Below the pieces are notes generated by a model. That model was not told the DNA's origin and made no database searches. It saw nothing but the letters and a program-made list of their open reading frames with translations. A stretch of 64,000 nt of DNA from Thiomicrorhabdus sp. zzn3 (lineage in GTDB: Bacteria > Pseudomonadota > Gammaproteobacteria > Thiomicrospirales > Thiomicrospiraceae), in NCBI RefSeq assembly GCF_029767755.1, contig NZ_JARUQS010000001.1:1302001-1366000 (forward strand). Direction: 5' to 3'. The position numbers and the translations under genes were made by a program. Shown here one piece after another: positions 1 through 9,755 of this stretch; the first letter of the stretch is position 1; the number at the start of each line of letters is the position of its first letter.

Positions 1-1088
1 TCAATATTCAATATTTGCGACTGCTTACCGTAACCATCGGCATAAAAGTGGCGGTAGGAATAATCAAAAAGAATCGACTTTGTATAGTCTTGACGTATGT
101 TTTCGTTCTTAAGTGCAGACTGAGCAAAGGTCGCCGAATACTCAAAGCTAAAGCCTTTTTCACATAACGCATTACGCTGTTTCAGCCATTTGCCACCACC
201 GCTCGCCGTCCCTAGATGACCTTCATCAACCAGAAGCAGATTATTGGATAGTAAAGAAGCGGTACTGATTGTTTTATCTTTACCCTCGTCTTCGAGCTTG
301 TGAATATCAATCACAACCACTTCAGACTTAAACATCTCACCCTGATTAGCTCGAAACTCACTGGCATTGATACCAGATAACTCAAACTCTTCTAAGTGCT
401 GACGACTTAAACCTTCATTAGGAGTAAGTAGGATGACTTTGTTAATGTCTTTAGGGTTTGCATAGGTTTTTAAATAATGCAGATACTGCAAGATATTGGC
501 GTGCATAATCAGCGTTTTACCCGAACCGGTCGCACTCCAAAAAGCGACTTTATTCAGCTGATATTTAACTTCTTCAGTATCATCAAGCTTCTCAATTGGT
601 GAAACTTTTGCTGTTGCCTTCCAATCCCCAATTTTTTCATTCCAAGCATCGATACGTTCATTAAGTGCCTGCAACAACGCATCTGGACGATTAAAAAACC
701 AATCCAAATAGACCTCAGTAAACATCAACATCAAATACTGAAAGTACTTCCATTCAAATGCGTCAGAGCTATGTTCTTTGCGGCTTTCATTTAACCTTTC
801 AGTAATGGCTTTGATATTACGGTCATATTCTCGCAACTGATCTTCGGTAAGCTTTAGATCACTCGCGCCATGCTGCAAAATTTGCATTAAAACTTCGTGT
901 TCACCGGTGGCTTCATCACGTTTTGAGGCTTCACCGACAATCTGAAAACGCTCACGGAACACTTCCAAGATCGGCGCTTCTTTTTTATGTGCTTCCAGGC
1001 GACCATTTAAAGAGTCTAAGCCAAACAATGACCAGATCCACTGATTAAGAACAAGTTGATAACTAAATGGTAAATTCTCTTTAGCCAT
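1..1088 (-). CDS. Type III restriction Res-like DEAD/DEAH helicase, N-terminal part
   Basis: The reading frame begins at an ATG at 1088 and runs off the left window edge, so only about 362 N-terminal residues are visible. After an alpha-helical N-terminal region it shows a Walker A motif (ATGSGKT, encoded near 520-540), then VILLTPNEGLSRQH (a motif Ia-like block), VVVIDIHKLE, a DEGH box in place of DEAH (encoded near 215-230) and EYSATFAQ (motif III-like). This is the order seen in Res subunits of type III restriction enzymes and related SF2 translocases. The start lies 1 nt after the methyltransferase stop codon, so the two are translationally coupled and should form one Mod/Res-type complex. 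The nuclease part, if present, lies outside the window, so cleavage activity cannot be judged. Confidence 0.8.
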   Translation of the reverse strand, partial: MAKENLPFSYQLVLNQWIWSLFGLDSLNGRLEAHKKEAPILEVFRERFQIVGEASKRDEATGEHEVLMQILQHGASDLKLTEDQLREYDRNIKAITERLNESRKEHSSDAFEWKYFQYLMLMFTEVYLDWFFNRPDALLQALNERIDAWNEKIGDWKATAKVSPIEKLDDTEEVKYQLNKVAFWSATGSGKTLIMHANILQYLHYLKTYANPKDINKVILLTPNEGLSRQHLEEFELSGINASEFRANQGEMFKSEVVVIDIHKLEDEGKDKTISTASLLSNNLLLVDEGHLGTASGGGKWLKQRNALCEKGFSFEYSATFAQSALKNENIRQDYTKSILFDYSYRHFYADGYGKQSQILNI

Positions 1089-1089
1089 A

Positions 1090-4000
1090 TCAAATCAACC
1101 CTTCATCTGTCGCAAACATTAAACGATGGAATGTTTCTTCAATATTCTGCACACGCGCTTGTAGCAGTTCACCATCTTTACGTTTAGGCACCGTGATATT
1201 GTGGTCGCCATTCACATACACCAACTCAATTTCATCATCCGGGCTTTCCGTTAGGCGTACTTTAAGCTTATCCAGCATCACCGCTTCAAGAACAGCATTG
1301 TCCAAAACCAAACCGTTCTCTTTACCTGCAGCCGTTTTAGGTAAGTTTCGCCATACCACAAGAACTGTTTGCCCTTTTCGATTAACCCCATAAACCGTTC
1401 TAAACCACCATTGACCTTCAGAGGATCGTTTAACGCTTGCTTGCCAACGCCCTAAATCCGTTTGTTCGAACTCTGCCTCAAAATAAATTGGCGCAGCGAT
1501 ATGTTCAACCTGAAGACCAAGCAACCAGTTAAAGGTTTCAATCAAATCGACATTGACCAACTTAGTCTCGTCACCTGATGCTGAACGCACTTTTAATTGA
1601 TAGGCCATTGGATCGGTAAATTGAGTGATATTCAAAAGAGAAGCAGAACCACGGCTTTCTACTTCAAGCATATAGTTCATTAAATAATCTTCACGAGCTG
1701 AATCCAAATCAGGATTTTGTGAATTAAACATGTCTGATTGAATTTGAGCTGGACGGTTTAAGGCCAAATTACCCAAAGTGTCTTCATAGGATTCAAGGCG
1801 AATGTATTTAAAACACTGTGAAACACCATTGACGCGTCCTTCTTTATCAGACAACGGTTTACCGCCTTTCCAATCTTTTGAATAAATAACTTTTTGAATG
1901 CGTGGTTTTGTTACCGAATCAAAATAGGCACCCATTTCACAAAGGATGTATTTTCGGTTACCTTGGTCTTCACGGTTTAGGTTGATAACTGCATGACCTG
2001 TTGTTCCTGAGCCCGCAAAGTAATCTAGGACTAAACCATTTTTTTGGTTAGTTAAAGCAGCGTCAACGCAGTCTAAGACGTTATAAATAGATTTAGGATA
2101 TGTGAAAGGATTACCAGGCATCATGTTATTTAACACAACACTTCCCCAACTGTTTGCACTATATCTTTTATCAGACCAGTTGGATTTGTATCTGAACCTA
2201 ACTTTCCGCCTTAAAATATCCCAATGACCCTTTGTAGTGTTATATTCGGCTGATAATTCATTAAATATTGATTCGACGCTATCTCGAGCAAAAACCCACT
2301 TACTTTCTACTCCAGATGGATCAATCGGGTAAACAGCAATTGAGCCGTCAGCTTCTTCAATATTTATGTCATCTGGATGAAAATCTTTGTCGCAAACCTC
2401 TCCAAAACCAACTATATTTCCATCTTTCACATAAATAGGATAAAAACAGTTGGCACCTGATTCTCTTAGATGATTTTTTCCAGAAGAAACATTTCTCAAA
2501 GGCCTAACATCTGGTTTAGATTCTCGATTTTCATCATCTCGATCCTCCAAACCTATACAATCAAGGCCTGTTGGATAAATAAAATGTGCGAATTCATGAG
2601 TAAATGAAAAATTCTTTCCCTGCTGACCAGTTGGATTGTGAACGACGGAGACAGCAACATCATCATGATTAGGAAAAACAGCCTTAACCAATTGTGCTAA
2701 GTTATCATTCTCCACTTCATCTATTGCAATGACCTTTATTCCATTTGGATTTAGGAGAGGCTTAGATTTAGATAGCCTGTTTTCCATCATGGAAATCCAT
2801 GACGAATGTTTAAACGTATTCTTGTACAAGATTTCGCTGGATTGAGCGTTATAAGGAGGGTCAATATATATACACTTAACCTGTTCTTTAAATCGATCGT
2901 GGATTAAATTCAAAGCTTGAAAATTCTCAGAGTGAATAAGCAAACCATTCATTTGCTCATCTAACTCATCAAGTGAGGAAATCAGTTTTTCTTTGAAGTC
3001 TTGCCCATAAGAAAAATTACCCTGCAGGTCTTTGCAACCTGTATCAATCACCAAGTAACGATAATTTGGATGCTCCAAAACCGCATCAACACCCTTGGAT
3101 TTAACCTTGTCTAACTCGGCCAAATCAACATTAAATAACTCAACCCATTCAGATCTTTGATCTTCATTATTCAGCGCAATTTCTACCAGGCCTGGTGATT
3201 CTTGCAGCCTGTCCAGCGTAATGCAGTATTGTGTTTCAGTCACAAACTTTTTCTTTAGCCAAAGTTTCTTTTGAAAATCTTCAAGCTGAGCCAAGAAAGT
3301 AATAATGGCCTCGCCCAATTGACGAATCACTTCGATTTTTGAAAACATTGGCCCTAATTTGGCAAAGTTGGCTTTATTCGCGGCAATATCTTCCCAACGC
3401 ATTAACTCGTTCTTGATATAAAAGTCGAGTTCTTGACGCAGAAATTTTCCTAAGTCTTTATGAATAAAGTAATCAAACTTATTGGCTTTGGTGTAGTTAT
3501 TAAGTTGACCTTGCAACAGAGAATAATCCGCCGTCTCACCATCGGCCTTTACATATTTATTAGAGAGGGGTTCTTTCCATTTTTCAGGTAAGTTTGAATC
3601 TTCTCCAATTAACAACTCAACGGCAATTTGGCGTAAATGGTCTTGGGTAGGCGGTTTCTTTTTGGCAGCCGCAGTGGCGGATGCTTTAACCGATTCCGTC
3701 CAGTCATTTTCGGTTGCTGCTCGGAATTCAAAATAGATTTCTAACTCGGTCGTTTCAGTATTACCATTTTTTACCGTAACTTCTGACCAAGCTGGTTGCT
3801 CTTGGGACTGGCGTAATACAAATACCCGGTTCTTGCCTTCAGCTTCTTTATTGTTATTGCTTGCACCGGCTTCGGCATCCACCAACTTGAAATGCACACG
3901 CATTGGATTTTCGTCATCATGCGGGTTTAAACGAAAGGCATAGTCACGCAAGTTCTCAGAAGATTTAATGTAATACTGATCTTTATTGGCCCAGTGAAGC

Positions 4001-4449
4001 ACCACTTCTTCACCGTTATATGGAATGGCGTAGGTGCCATCCTTATAAATACGACGCGAAATAAAATCCCCTTCATCGTAATAACGGTTAAAGAAGGTAA
4101 TTAATGCATCATAAACTTCACCCTCTTCACGAGTTAAATCCACCTTAGCATTGTATTGCTGTTCTAGCTCTTGAACCTTAGGTGACTGACTCGGATCAAA
4201 CCCAGCGGCAATAGCAGCCTGCTTTGCCTTCTCAAGCTCTTCAGCAACCTGCTGTTTATCCATTCCTTCAAATCCAGCAAACGCTTCAGTGATCTTCTTT
4301 GGCAAATCCTGCTCAATAAAACGATTAATGTCATCTTTACGCGCATGCATAATTCGATAAATACCAAAATCCAACTCCGGCTGATCGAGTTGAAACATTT
4401 GCTGTAAAAGAGAAGTGAATTTGGATTTTAACTCTTGCGTCGTCGCCAT
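1090..4449 (-). CDS. Large site-specific DNA adenine methyltransferase (type III Mod-like)
   Basis: An 1119-residue protein with a beta-class amino-methyltransferase core. The catalytic DPPYN motif is near residue 529, and the SAM-binding FAGSGTTGH motif comes after it near residue 810. The order catalytic motif then SAM motif is that of type III Mod enzymes; the roughly 280 residues between them would hold target recognition. The N-terminal 500 residues are a long extension not found in classical Mod proteins (600-700 residues). Expected reaction: SAM-dependent N6-adenine methylation of host DNA. It is the fourth gene of the defence operon, 44 nt after AbiEii and 1 nt before the Res-like helicase. 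A BREX-type PglX is less likely because PglX is gamma-class with a different motif order. Confidence 0.85.
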   Translation of the reverse strand: MATTQELKSKFTSLLQQMFQLDQPELDFGIYRIMHARKDDINRFIEQDLPKKITEAFAGFEGMDKQQVAEELEKAKQAAIAAGFDPSQSPKVQELEQQYNAKVDLTREEGEVYDALITFFNRYYDEGDFISRRIYKDGTYAIPYNGEEVVLHWANKDQYYIKSSENLRDYAFRLNPHDDENPMRVHFKLVDAEAGASNNNKEAEGKNRVFVLRQSQEQPAWSEVTVKNGNTETTELEIYFEFRAATENDWTESVKASATAAAKKKPPTQDHLRQIAVELLIGEDSNLPEKWKEPLSNKYVKADGETADYSLLQGQLNNYTKANKFDYFIHKDLGKFLRQELDFYIKNELMRWEDIAANKANFAKLGPMFSKIEVIRQLGEAIITFLAQLEDFQKKLWLKKKFVTETQYCITLDRLQESPGLVEIALNNEDQRSEWVELFNVDLAELDKVKSKGVDAVLEHPNYRYLVIDTGCKDLQGNFSYGQDFKEKLISSLDELDEQMNGLLIHSENFQALNLIHDRFKEQVKCIYIDPPYNAQSSEILYKNTFKHSSWISMMENRLSKSKPLLNPNGIKVIAIDEVENDNLAQLVKAVFPNHDDVAVSVVHNPTGQQGKNFSFTHEFAHFIYPTGLDCIGLEDRDDENRESKPDVRPLRNVSSGKNHLRESGANCFYPIYVKDGNIVGFGEVCDKDFHPDDINIEEADGSIAVYPIDPSGVESKWVFARDSVESIFNELSAEYNTTKGHWDILRRKVRFRYKSNWSDKRYSANSWGSVVLNNMMPGNPFTYPKSIYNVLDCVDAALTNQKNGLVLDYFAGSGTTGHAVINLNREDQGNRKYILCEMGAYFDSVTKPRIQKVIYSKDWKGGKPLSDKEGRVNGVSQCFKYIRLESYEDTLGNLALNRPAQIQSDMFNSQNPDLDSAREDYLMNYMLEVESRGSASLLNITQFTDPMAYQLKVRSASGDETKLVNVDLIETFNWLLGLQVEHIAAPIYFEAEFEQTDLGRWQASVKRSSEGQWWFRTVYGVNRKGQTVLVVWRNLPKTAAGKENGLVLDNAVLEAVMLDKLKVRLTESPDDEIELVYVNGDHNITVPKRKDGELLQARVQNIEETFHRLMFATDEGLI

Positions 4450-4493
4450 GTTTGTTCCGCTTATTTCTTAGGATTAATAGTGATATTTATGTT

Positions 4494-5405
4494 CTAAATA
4501 TTTTGTAAAAATTGTTCTAGCTTTTCTGCTGCTTTATTGTGAGCATCCTCTGGCATTTGTGCCAGGTTGTGTACCTTCCATTTTATTGCCGGAAGGTTTG
4601 CCACTTCGGGATAAACAAATTGACTCCAATCCGCCGAACGCTTTTTGACACTTAATAAAAACGCTTTGTCTGCATCGGTTAGAGCTTGTCGGATTTGTTG
4701 AACCAATTGGGTTCTTGCCTCTAGCAATTCAGCTAGTTCGACTCTTTCCCTTGTCATGTTCTCAAACTCGTTGGCATAAATGTCGGTTATATCCTTAAAG
4801 TTTGGATTCAGTAACTCATGCATTGGCCGACCATGACTCATCAAATACACCAAAAAGGTATCTTTTAACTTTTCAGAGATACCTTCATTCTCCAATAGGG
4901 CTTTAACATCATATAAATCTCTAGGGTGCTGACGATCAAGTGCTGCACATATTTTTCCTGCATAGAGATCTTCAAAGCTCAGTGTTTGTACTTCCGCATA
5001 ACCAAATGTGTCTTCAACTCTCGGACTCACCGGCCTATTCTGTGCGGGATGCACCGTACCCCGTAACACGGGTGATGTCTCTATCTTGATTTGTACTTCG
5101 CCGTTTGAGACGGTTAAGCGGGTCGTATTATTTGGATCGTTTTTTTGTACTCTTAACCCCTGACTGTCCAACTTCTTGGCTATTTGAGACAGGTTTTTAT
5201 TGATATCTGCCATGCTTTCATCGCGGTTTTTAACCGGTTCATAAGCCAAGTCGATATCAACGGATAATCTGGGTAGGTCACGCACAAACAGATTAATGGC
5301 CGTGCCACCCTTCAAGGCAAAGACAGGATGCCCTTCTAAAACAGGCAATATCCTTACCAAGAGCGCCACTTGTTTAAAATAAGGATTGTTCGGGTCCAAA
5401 ACCAT
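4494..5405 (-). CDS. AbiEii-family nucleotidyltransferase toxin
   Basis: A 303-residue protein with the AbiEii/AbiGii nucleotidyltransferase signature: KGGTAINLF near residues 32-40, followed by RLSVDIDLAY near residues 46-55, which supplies the metal-binding Asp-x-Asp pair. LEDLYAGKICAALDR-type residues (FEDLYAGKICAALDRQHPRD) in the middle are also typical of the family. In type IV toxin-antitoxin systems AbiEii is a bacteriostatic NTase that modifies a cellular RNA target using NTP. The ATG at 5405 lies inside the end of the preceding AbiEi gene (32-bp overlap), the usual arrangement for translationally coupled AbiE pairs. It sits within a helicase-methyltransferase operon instead of standing alone. 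Confidence 0.88.
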   Translation of the reverse strand: MVLDPNNPYFKQVALLVRILPVLEGHPVFALKGGTAINLFVRDLPRLSVDIDLAYEPVKNRDESMADINKNLSQIAKKLDSQGLRVQKNDPNNTTRLTVSNGEVQIKIETSPVLRGTVHPAQNRPVSPRVEDTFGYAEVQTLSFEDLYAGKICAALDRQHPRDLYDVKALLENEGISEKLKDTFLVYLMSHGRPMHELLNPNFKDITDIYANEFENMTRERVELAELLEARTQLVQQIRQALTDADKAFLLSVKKRSADWSQFVYPEVANLPAIKWKVHNLAQMPEDAHNKAAEKLEQFLQNI

Positions 5406-6195
5406 CTCCGTTCACATTCTGTTCCATCTCTTTTGGGACCGTTATTTGCCATTTTTTGTTTAGAGAGCCGCCTTTTATGAATGCTCTTTTCCCTTTACCC
5501 AAGTCTAGTGATTCCCAATTTATCCGTTTCGACCAAGTATGATTGTGTCGGTCGCAAAACCAGCCAAACAAACGTTTTGTTTGGATTGTTCCACAGCACT
5601 CTAAGGTCTTTTGTAGTTTATTAGGGCTCAGTGTTGTCAGCCCTTCAAATACAGAATCGATTGCCTGCAGATCGGATACCGTTTTCGCATCACTCAGCCA
5701 CTCAACCACGGCCAGCTCCGGTTGAGCAGTTTTTATTGGCCAATCCCAACTGCCAAACGGAATGGTCGTAAATAGCTCAGGTGGAGCTTTATTCAACCAC
5801 TTTTTGCAGTGCAAAGAGAATACAAAATTACTGTTATGTTCTTCTCTCCAACGCTCAAGCCACTTAGGAAGTTTTGTAGCGCTATAGATCTGGATTTCTC
5901 TAGACCTCAACTCTAAATAATGAGCAAAGCCTTTTTCTGCGAGGGCTGTCTTGCCTCCAACGTGCGAATGATACCCGATTTCCTGCAGTGAATAGGCTAT
6001 TTGCTGCCACTTCAATTCTGCACCTGGCTTACGGTAAAGCCCACGCTTAACTGGTTGCAAGTAGCCTGCTCTTAAGTAATAATCGATATCAGGTCTTGAA
6101 AAGCCTTTTTTTTCTAACCAGGCACGCCCTATCACCAAGCCTTCAGGCAAGGTATTCATCAGCTCCATTTTTTTAGAAAAATGTTCAGAATTCAT
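5374..6195 (-). CDS. AbiEi-family antitoxin / transcriptional regulator
   Basis: About 273 residues from the ATG at 6195; an in-frame TTG two codons upstream is a weaker start. The N-terminal segment (GLVIGRAWLEKKGFSRPDIDYY, then AGYLQPVKRGLYRKPG) is the winged-helix DNA-binding domain of AbiEi. The block HVGGKTALAEKGFAHYLEL follows, typical of the AbiEi C-terminal domain start. In known AbiE modules AbiEi neutralises AbiEii without a stable protein complex and represses its own promoter by binding inverted repeats. The 80-bp AT-rich gap upstream (6196-6281) could carry its own promoter, but I see no clear operator. It overlaps the toxin gene by 32 bp. Confidence 0.82.
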   Translation of the reverse strand: MNSEHFSKKMELMNTLPEGLVIGRAWLEKKGFSRPDIDYYLRAGYLQPVKRGLYRKPGAELKWQQIAYSLQEIGYHSHVGGKTALAEKGFAHYLELRSREIQIYSATKLPKWLERWREEHNSNFVFSLHCKKWLNKAPPELFTTIPFGSWDWPIKTAQPELAVVEWLSDAKTVSDLQAIDSVFEGLTTLSPNKLQKTLECCGTIQTKRLFGWFCDRHNHTWSKRINWESLDLGKGKRAFIKGGSLNKKWQITVPKEMEQNVNGDGFGPEQSLF

Positions 6196-6281
6196 AATCA
6201 AAAGACTTTTGGTTTAAAAAAATTAGGTTTTGCATAGATATTTTATGCAAAAACAATAAAAAATAAACCATCTTATCTAAA

Positions 6282-9125
6282 TTAATTTAAACTCCAACGT
6301 ACTCTGAACACTTTTTGCGTGACTGACTTTTGATGAAGCTGGTTTTCAAGTGCTTCAATGAGTTGATCACGCTTCGCCTCAATTTCATCTTCTACATCAA
6401 AAATACTTTGACGTTGGCGGCGCTGCTGTTTTTCAAGTTGTTTAATTTTTTCCAACCATTCTTTCTGCTGTTCAAGCGTTTCTGCTTGACGAGATTGGCG
6501 TTTAGCATCACGGATTTTCAACCTTGTGTCTTCTAACTGCTGCTCGGCAGATTTCATTTGGTCATCTGCCCAGTTTTCGAGCTTATCTCTTGCTTGCTCA
6601 AAATAAACGTTATTTTCTTCTAATGCTTTATTAAGTTGAACATGAAGTTGATGCTGCACCAGTTCATTGAATGCATCAGCAGCTTTTTGATCAGTCGTTT
6701 TTTCTAGGATTGCGGATAAATTAAATAGTTGCTCACAAGCCTCTTGATCTAGCGTTGCTCCGTTATCAGTTTGTGCTGAAAACACCAGGTGATCTTCTTC
6801 TTGAAATGAATAAAGGGTAATCTGGTTTAACTCCAACCAACCGGATTGACCTTTAAACTGTTCAAGCGCAGAAACTTTGTAATCATGTCCACTTAAATTG
6901 AACTTAATCATTTCCGTAGGCGTATCTAGACGTCTACCGGAATCCAAAACATATTCCCCTAAAGGATGCCCTAGCCGATAGATATGTGCGTGATTGGGGA
7001 TATCGACCCCTTTTTGCTTCAGTCGGTAGTGGCCCGAAGGAGCAAGGCCAATTGCTTCGTTTAAATCAAAACTCAAGTTTGATGTCTGAAAAACAGCCTT
7101 GCCTTGGAGAATAAAGTTTGTCAGTCGCCAAAATAGACGACCAATTTTATCGAGCTGCTCTTCCGCTCTCTTCTTTCTAGTTTTAAGTAGTTCATGAATA
7201 TTCTGATCGAAGTGTTCAAACAGCTTTTGCTCTGTCTCTGACATGCGTTGCTGAATGGTGTCTTCCAGTTCTTTTTGCAGGGAATCAAATGCAGCAAGAA
7301 TTTCTCCTGGATCTCGACTCTGCTCATAGATAGTAGCAATACGCTTTTCAATATCGATACCAGATTCAATTCGACCTAAGATTTCATCGGATGCACCAAA
7401 CAGACCATCAAACAGTTGGAACTTATCTGTTAGGAGCTGCAGAACTCTTTGATCTGCTTCATTACGCTGATTTAGGAAATTAACCACAACCACATCAAAC
7501 TTTTGTCCATAACGGTGGCAACGACCAATTCGCTGCTCAACTCTTTGTGGATTCCAAGGAAGATCGTAGTTAACGACTAAATTACAAAATTGAAGGTTTA
7601 CACCCTCCGCGGCAGCCTCAGTAGCAATTAGAATCTGAGCCTTATCTCTAAAATGATCAATGATGGCAGTACGTCTATCAACCGCAGGCGATCCAGTAAC
7701 GCGGTCACTGCCAGCATGCTGTCTTAACCAGGCCTGATAAATGTTGTTTAATGATTGGCTGTTATTTGTACCGCTGAAGGTAACCACCTTATTAGCAAAG
7801 CCGTTTTGCTCTAAATACTCCGCAAGGTAATCTTGAGTACGCCTAGATTCTGTAAATATAACGGCCTTTTGGGGTGAACCTAGCTCAACCATTTTTTCAA
7901 AGCCCTGCTGAAGCGCTTTAAGTAAGGCGTGGCTTTTCTCATCAGATTTAATGTTTTTCGCTAAACCCAAGTAGCTTTCGAGCTCGGCAATCTCGCCTCT
8001 TAACTGAGTTTTATCTATCTGCTTTAACTCTTCAATCTGTTCAATATGATCTTCAAAGTACTCATTCTCAATTTCTTCTTGAGTTATTAGCTCTTCAATC
8101 CAGTTGTCTGAACTAACGACCTCCTGTTCTAAATCCTTTAAACGCTTGAGCATGGTCTCCAATGTTTGAACCACTGCGGAAGTAGATGATGCTAAAAGTT
8201 TGCGAACGATTAGAGATACCAAATGCTTTTGTCGTTGGGGTAAAGCATAAGATTCATCGCGCTGAAGGAAAGCAGAAACTAAATCATAAAGCCTTATTTC
8301 TTCGTCTGATGGTCTAAAGGGAACAGTAATCGGCATACGTTTGGTATAACGAACATATTCAAGAACCTGAGAACGTAGCGTTCTCTGGGTAAACTCTTTC
8401 ATACGCTGTTTGAGACCAAGCAAATCATATCCATCACGCATGAATTGCACACGGAAACTGACAGCATCACCAAACAGATGTTCATCTATGATGGTACTTA
8501 ATCCATAGACTTCCATGAGGTTATTTTGTAGTGGAGTAGCAGTCAGTAGTAATTTTTTAGAACCGGCAAATGCACGTTTAATCGCTTGCCCGGTTTGATG
8601 AGATTCTCTATATGCATTTCTAAGCTTGTGAGCTTCATCAATAACCACCAAATCCCATGGGATTGTTGAAAAAACCTGTTCATTTGCAGAAACAAAATTA
8701 TATGAAAGGATACTCACTACTTCTTTATCTAAAGGATTGTAAACGCCGTCTTTTTGCTGTTGCTTGTAAGTTCTACCATCAATGACTTGTGTTGGAAGGT
8801 TAAACTTTTCTGCCAGCTCATTCGCCCACTGCTTTCTTAACGCTGCTGGACAAACTACAACGATTCGACGCTTTCTCTCAGCCCATAACTGGCTAATTAC
8901 CAAAGCCGCTTCAATTGTTTTTCCTAAACCAACTTCGTCAGCGAGGATAACGCCTTTATTGAGTGGGTTTTGCAATGCAAACAAAGCAGCATCAATTTGA
9001 TGTGGATTGAGGTCGACAGATGAATCAAATAAGGATTGAGATAAACGACTTTCATCTTCTCCTCTGCGGCGTCTAGTTAATTCGTAGGCAAAATACTTGG
9101 CGTGATATTGGGTGATTGCTTGCAT
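6282..9125 (-). CDS. SNF2-family (RapA/HepA-like) helicase-translocase
   Basis: About 947 residues from the ATG at 9125, chosen because GGTAGG lies just upstream; the longer frame to 9152 lacks a ribosome site. SNF2/SF2 motifs are in order: Q-like NPHQ, Walker A DEVGLGKTIEA, VVCPAALRKQW, DEAH box VVIDEAHKLRN, LLLTATPLQNN, then in the second RecA lobe AVIFTESRRTQDYL, ATEAAAEGVNLQFC and NPQRVEQRIGRCHRYGQ. The C-terminal 250 residues are strongly charged coiled coil (QLEDTRLKIRDAKRQSRQAE region). Such translocases accompany methyltransferases in DISARM-like and other phage-defence operons. As the first gene of the operon it probably sets expression of AbiE, the methylase and the Res-like helicase. 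Exact system type not assigned. Confidence 0.87.
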   Translation of the reverse strand: MQAITQYHAKYFAYELTRRRRGEDESRLSQSLFDSSVDLNPHQIDAALFALQNPLNKGVILADEVGLGKTIEAALVISQLWAERKRRIVVVCPAALRKQWANELAEKFNLPTQVIDGRTYKQQQKDGVYNPLDKEVVSILSYNFVSANEQVFSTIPWDLVVIDEAHKLRNAYRESHQTGQAIKRAFAGSKKLLLTATPLQNNLMEVYGLSTIIDEHLFGDAVSFRVQFMRDGYDLLGLKQRMKEFTQRTLRSQVLEYVRYTKRMPITVPFRPSDEEIRLYDLVSAFLQRDESYALPQRQKHLVSLIVRKLLASSTSAVVQTLETMLKRLKDLEQEVVSSDNWIEELITQEEIENEYFEDHIEQIEELKQIDKTQLRGEIAELESYLGLAKNIKSDEKSHALLKALQQGFEKMVELGSPQKAVIFTESRRTQDYLAEYLEQNGFANKVVTFSGTNNSQSLNNIYQAWLRQHAGSDRVTGSPAVDRRTAIIDHFRDKAQILIATEAAAEGVNLQFCNLVVNYDLPWNPQRVEQRIGRCHRYGQKFDVVVVNFLNQRNEADQRVLQLLTDKFQLFDGLFGASDEILGRIESGIDIEKRIATIYEQSRDPGEILAAFDSLQKELEDTIQQRMSETEQKLFEHFDQNIHELLKTRKKRAEEQLDKIGRLFWRLTNFILQGKAVFQTSNLSFDLNEAIGLAPSGHYRLKQKGVDIPNHAHIYRLGHPLGEYVLDSGRRLDTPTEMIKFNLSGHDYKVSALEQFKGQSGWLELNQITLYSFQEEDHLVFSAQTDNGATLDQEACEQLFNLSAILEKTTDQKAADAFNELVQHQLHVQLNKALEENNVYFEQARDKLENWADDQMKSAEQQLEDTRLKIRDAKRQSRQAETLEQQKEWLEKIKQLEKQQRRQRQSIFDVEDEIEAKRDQLIEALENQLHQKSVTQKVFRVRWSLN

Positions 9126-9399
9126 AATTGACCTACCATTTTTTGTAAGCAATCATACTTAAGATAAAAACGTTTTACAAAAAGTTATTGTAAATGTGGT
9201 TTCTCAGAGCAATAACAAGAAACTTAAAGATTGATTCCATTATCAAACAAAAAATGCAAAGAAGTTGTACTAGATTCATTCAAACAAGATATGAAACTTT
9301 TGTATGAAAACAAATCGGGCACAGCGGGGTCACGGATAAAATCTAGATAAAACAATCTATAAACGTGATTTTGCAAGACATTCAAAAACAAGGGGGAAA

Positions 9400-9476
9400 T
9401 GGGGCGAATGACGGGGATCGAACCCGCGACAACAGGAATCACAATCCTGGGCTCTACCAACTGAGCTACATCCGCC
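9400..9476 (-). tRNA. tRNA-His (GTG)
   Basis: The cloverleaf folds on the minus strand. The anticodon loop is TTGTGAT, giving GTG. The gene encodes G-1 opposite C73, the special pair of tRNA-His, and the 3' CCA is encoded. It is the last tRNA of a Pro-Arg-His transcript and the one closest to the defence operon. Confidence 0.96.
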
Positions 9477-9506
9477 ATAGTGGTATGACGGGCATACCAT
9501 AGAAAA

Positions 9507-9583
9507 TGGCACGCCCATCAGGATTCGAACCTGAAACCCTCGCCTTAGAAGGGCGATGCTCTATCCAGTTGAGCTATGGGCGC
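9507..9583 (-). tRNA. tRNA-Arg (TCT)
   Basis: A 77-nt cloverleaf with anticodon loop TTCTAAG, reading AGA/AGG, and an encoded CCA. The acceptor stem closes with a G1-U72 wobble. It is the middle gene of the tRNA operon. Confidence 0.95.
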
Positions 9584-9635
9584 TCTATCGAAACCTGGAA
9601 ATTTGCCGACTTGTATGGCACAAGCCGGCGGAAAC

Positions 9636-9712
9636 TGGTCGGAGTGGAGGGATTTGAACCCCCGACCACCTGTACCCAAAACAGGTGCGCTACCAAGCTG
9701 CGCTACACTCCG
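9636..9712 (-). tRNA. tRNA-Pro (TGG)
   Basis: A 77-nt cloverleaf beginning CGGAGTG with anticodon loop TTTTGGG (anticodon TGG) and an encoded CCA. First gene of the Pro-Arg-His operon. Confidence 0.96.
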
Positions 9713-9726
9713 TAAAAGATGGGCGT

Positions 9727-9755
9727 ATTGTATAGATGGCCCCTAAACCTGTCAA
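9727..9755 (-). promoter_or_regulatory. Sigma-70 promoter of the tRNA operon
   Basis: On the minus strand a perfect -35 TTGACA is separated by 17 bp from the -10 TACAAT, followed by a GC-rich discriminator (ACGCCC) typical of stringently controlled stable-RNA promoters. The tRNA-fMet promoter at 60.17 kb has the same -10/discriminator design. Confidence 0.85.

Noticed and set aside
1090-9125. BREX or DISARM assignment of the defence operon
   Set aside because: No PglZ, BrxC or DUF1998/PLD partners are visible and the methylase has the beta-class motif order; the operon is also incomplete in the window.
9224-9478. 84-codon minus-strand frame beginning MADVAQLVEPRIV
   Set aside because: Its start is simply translation of the tRNA-His gene.
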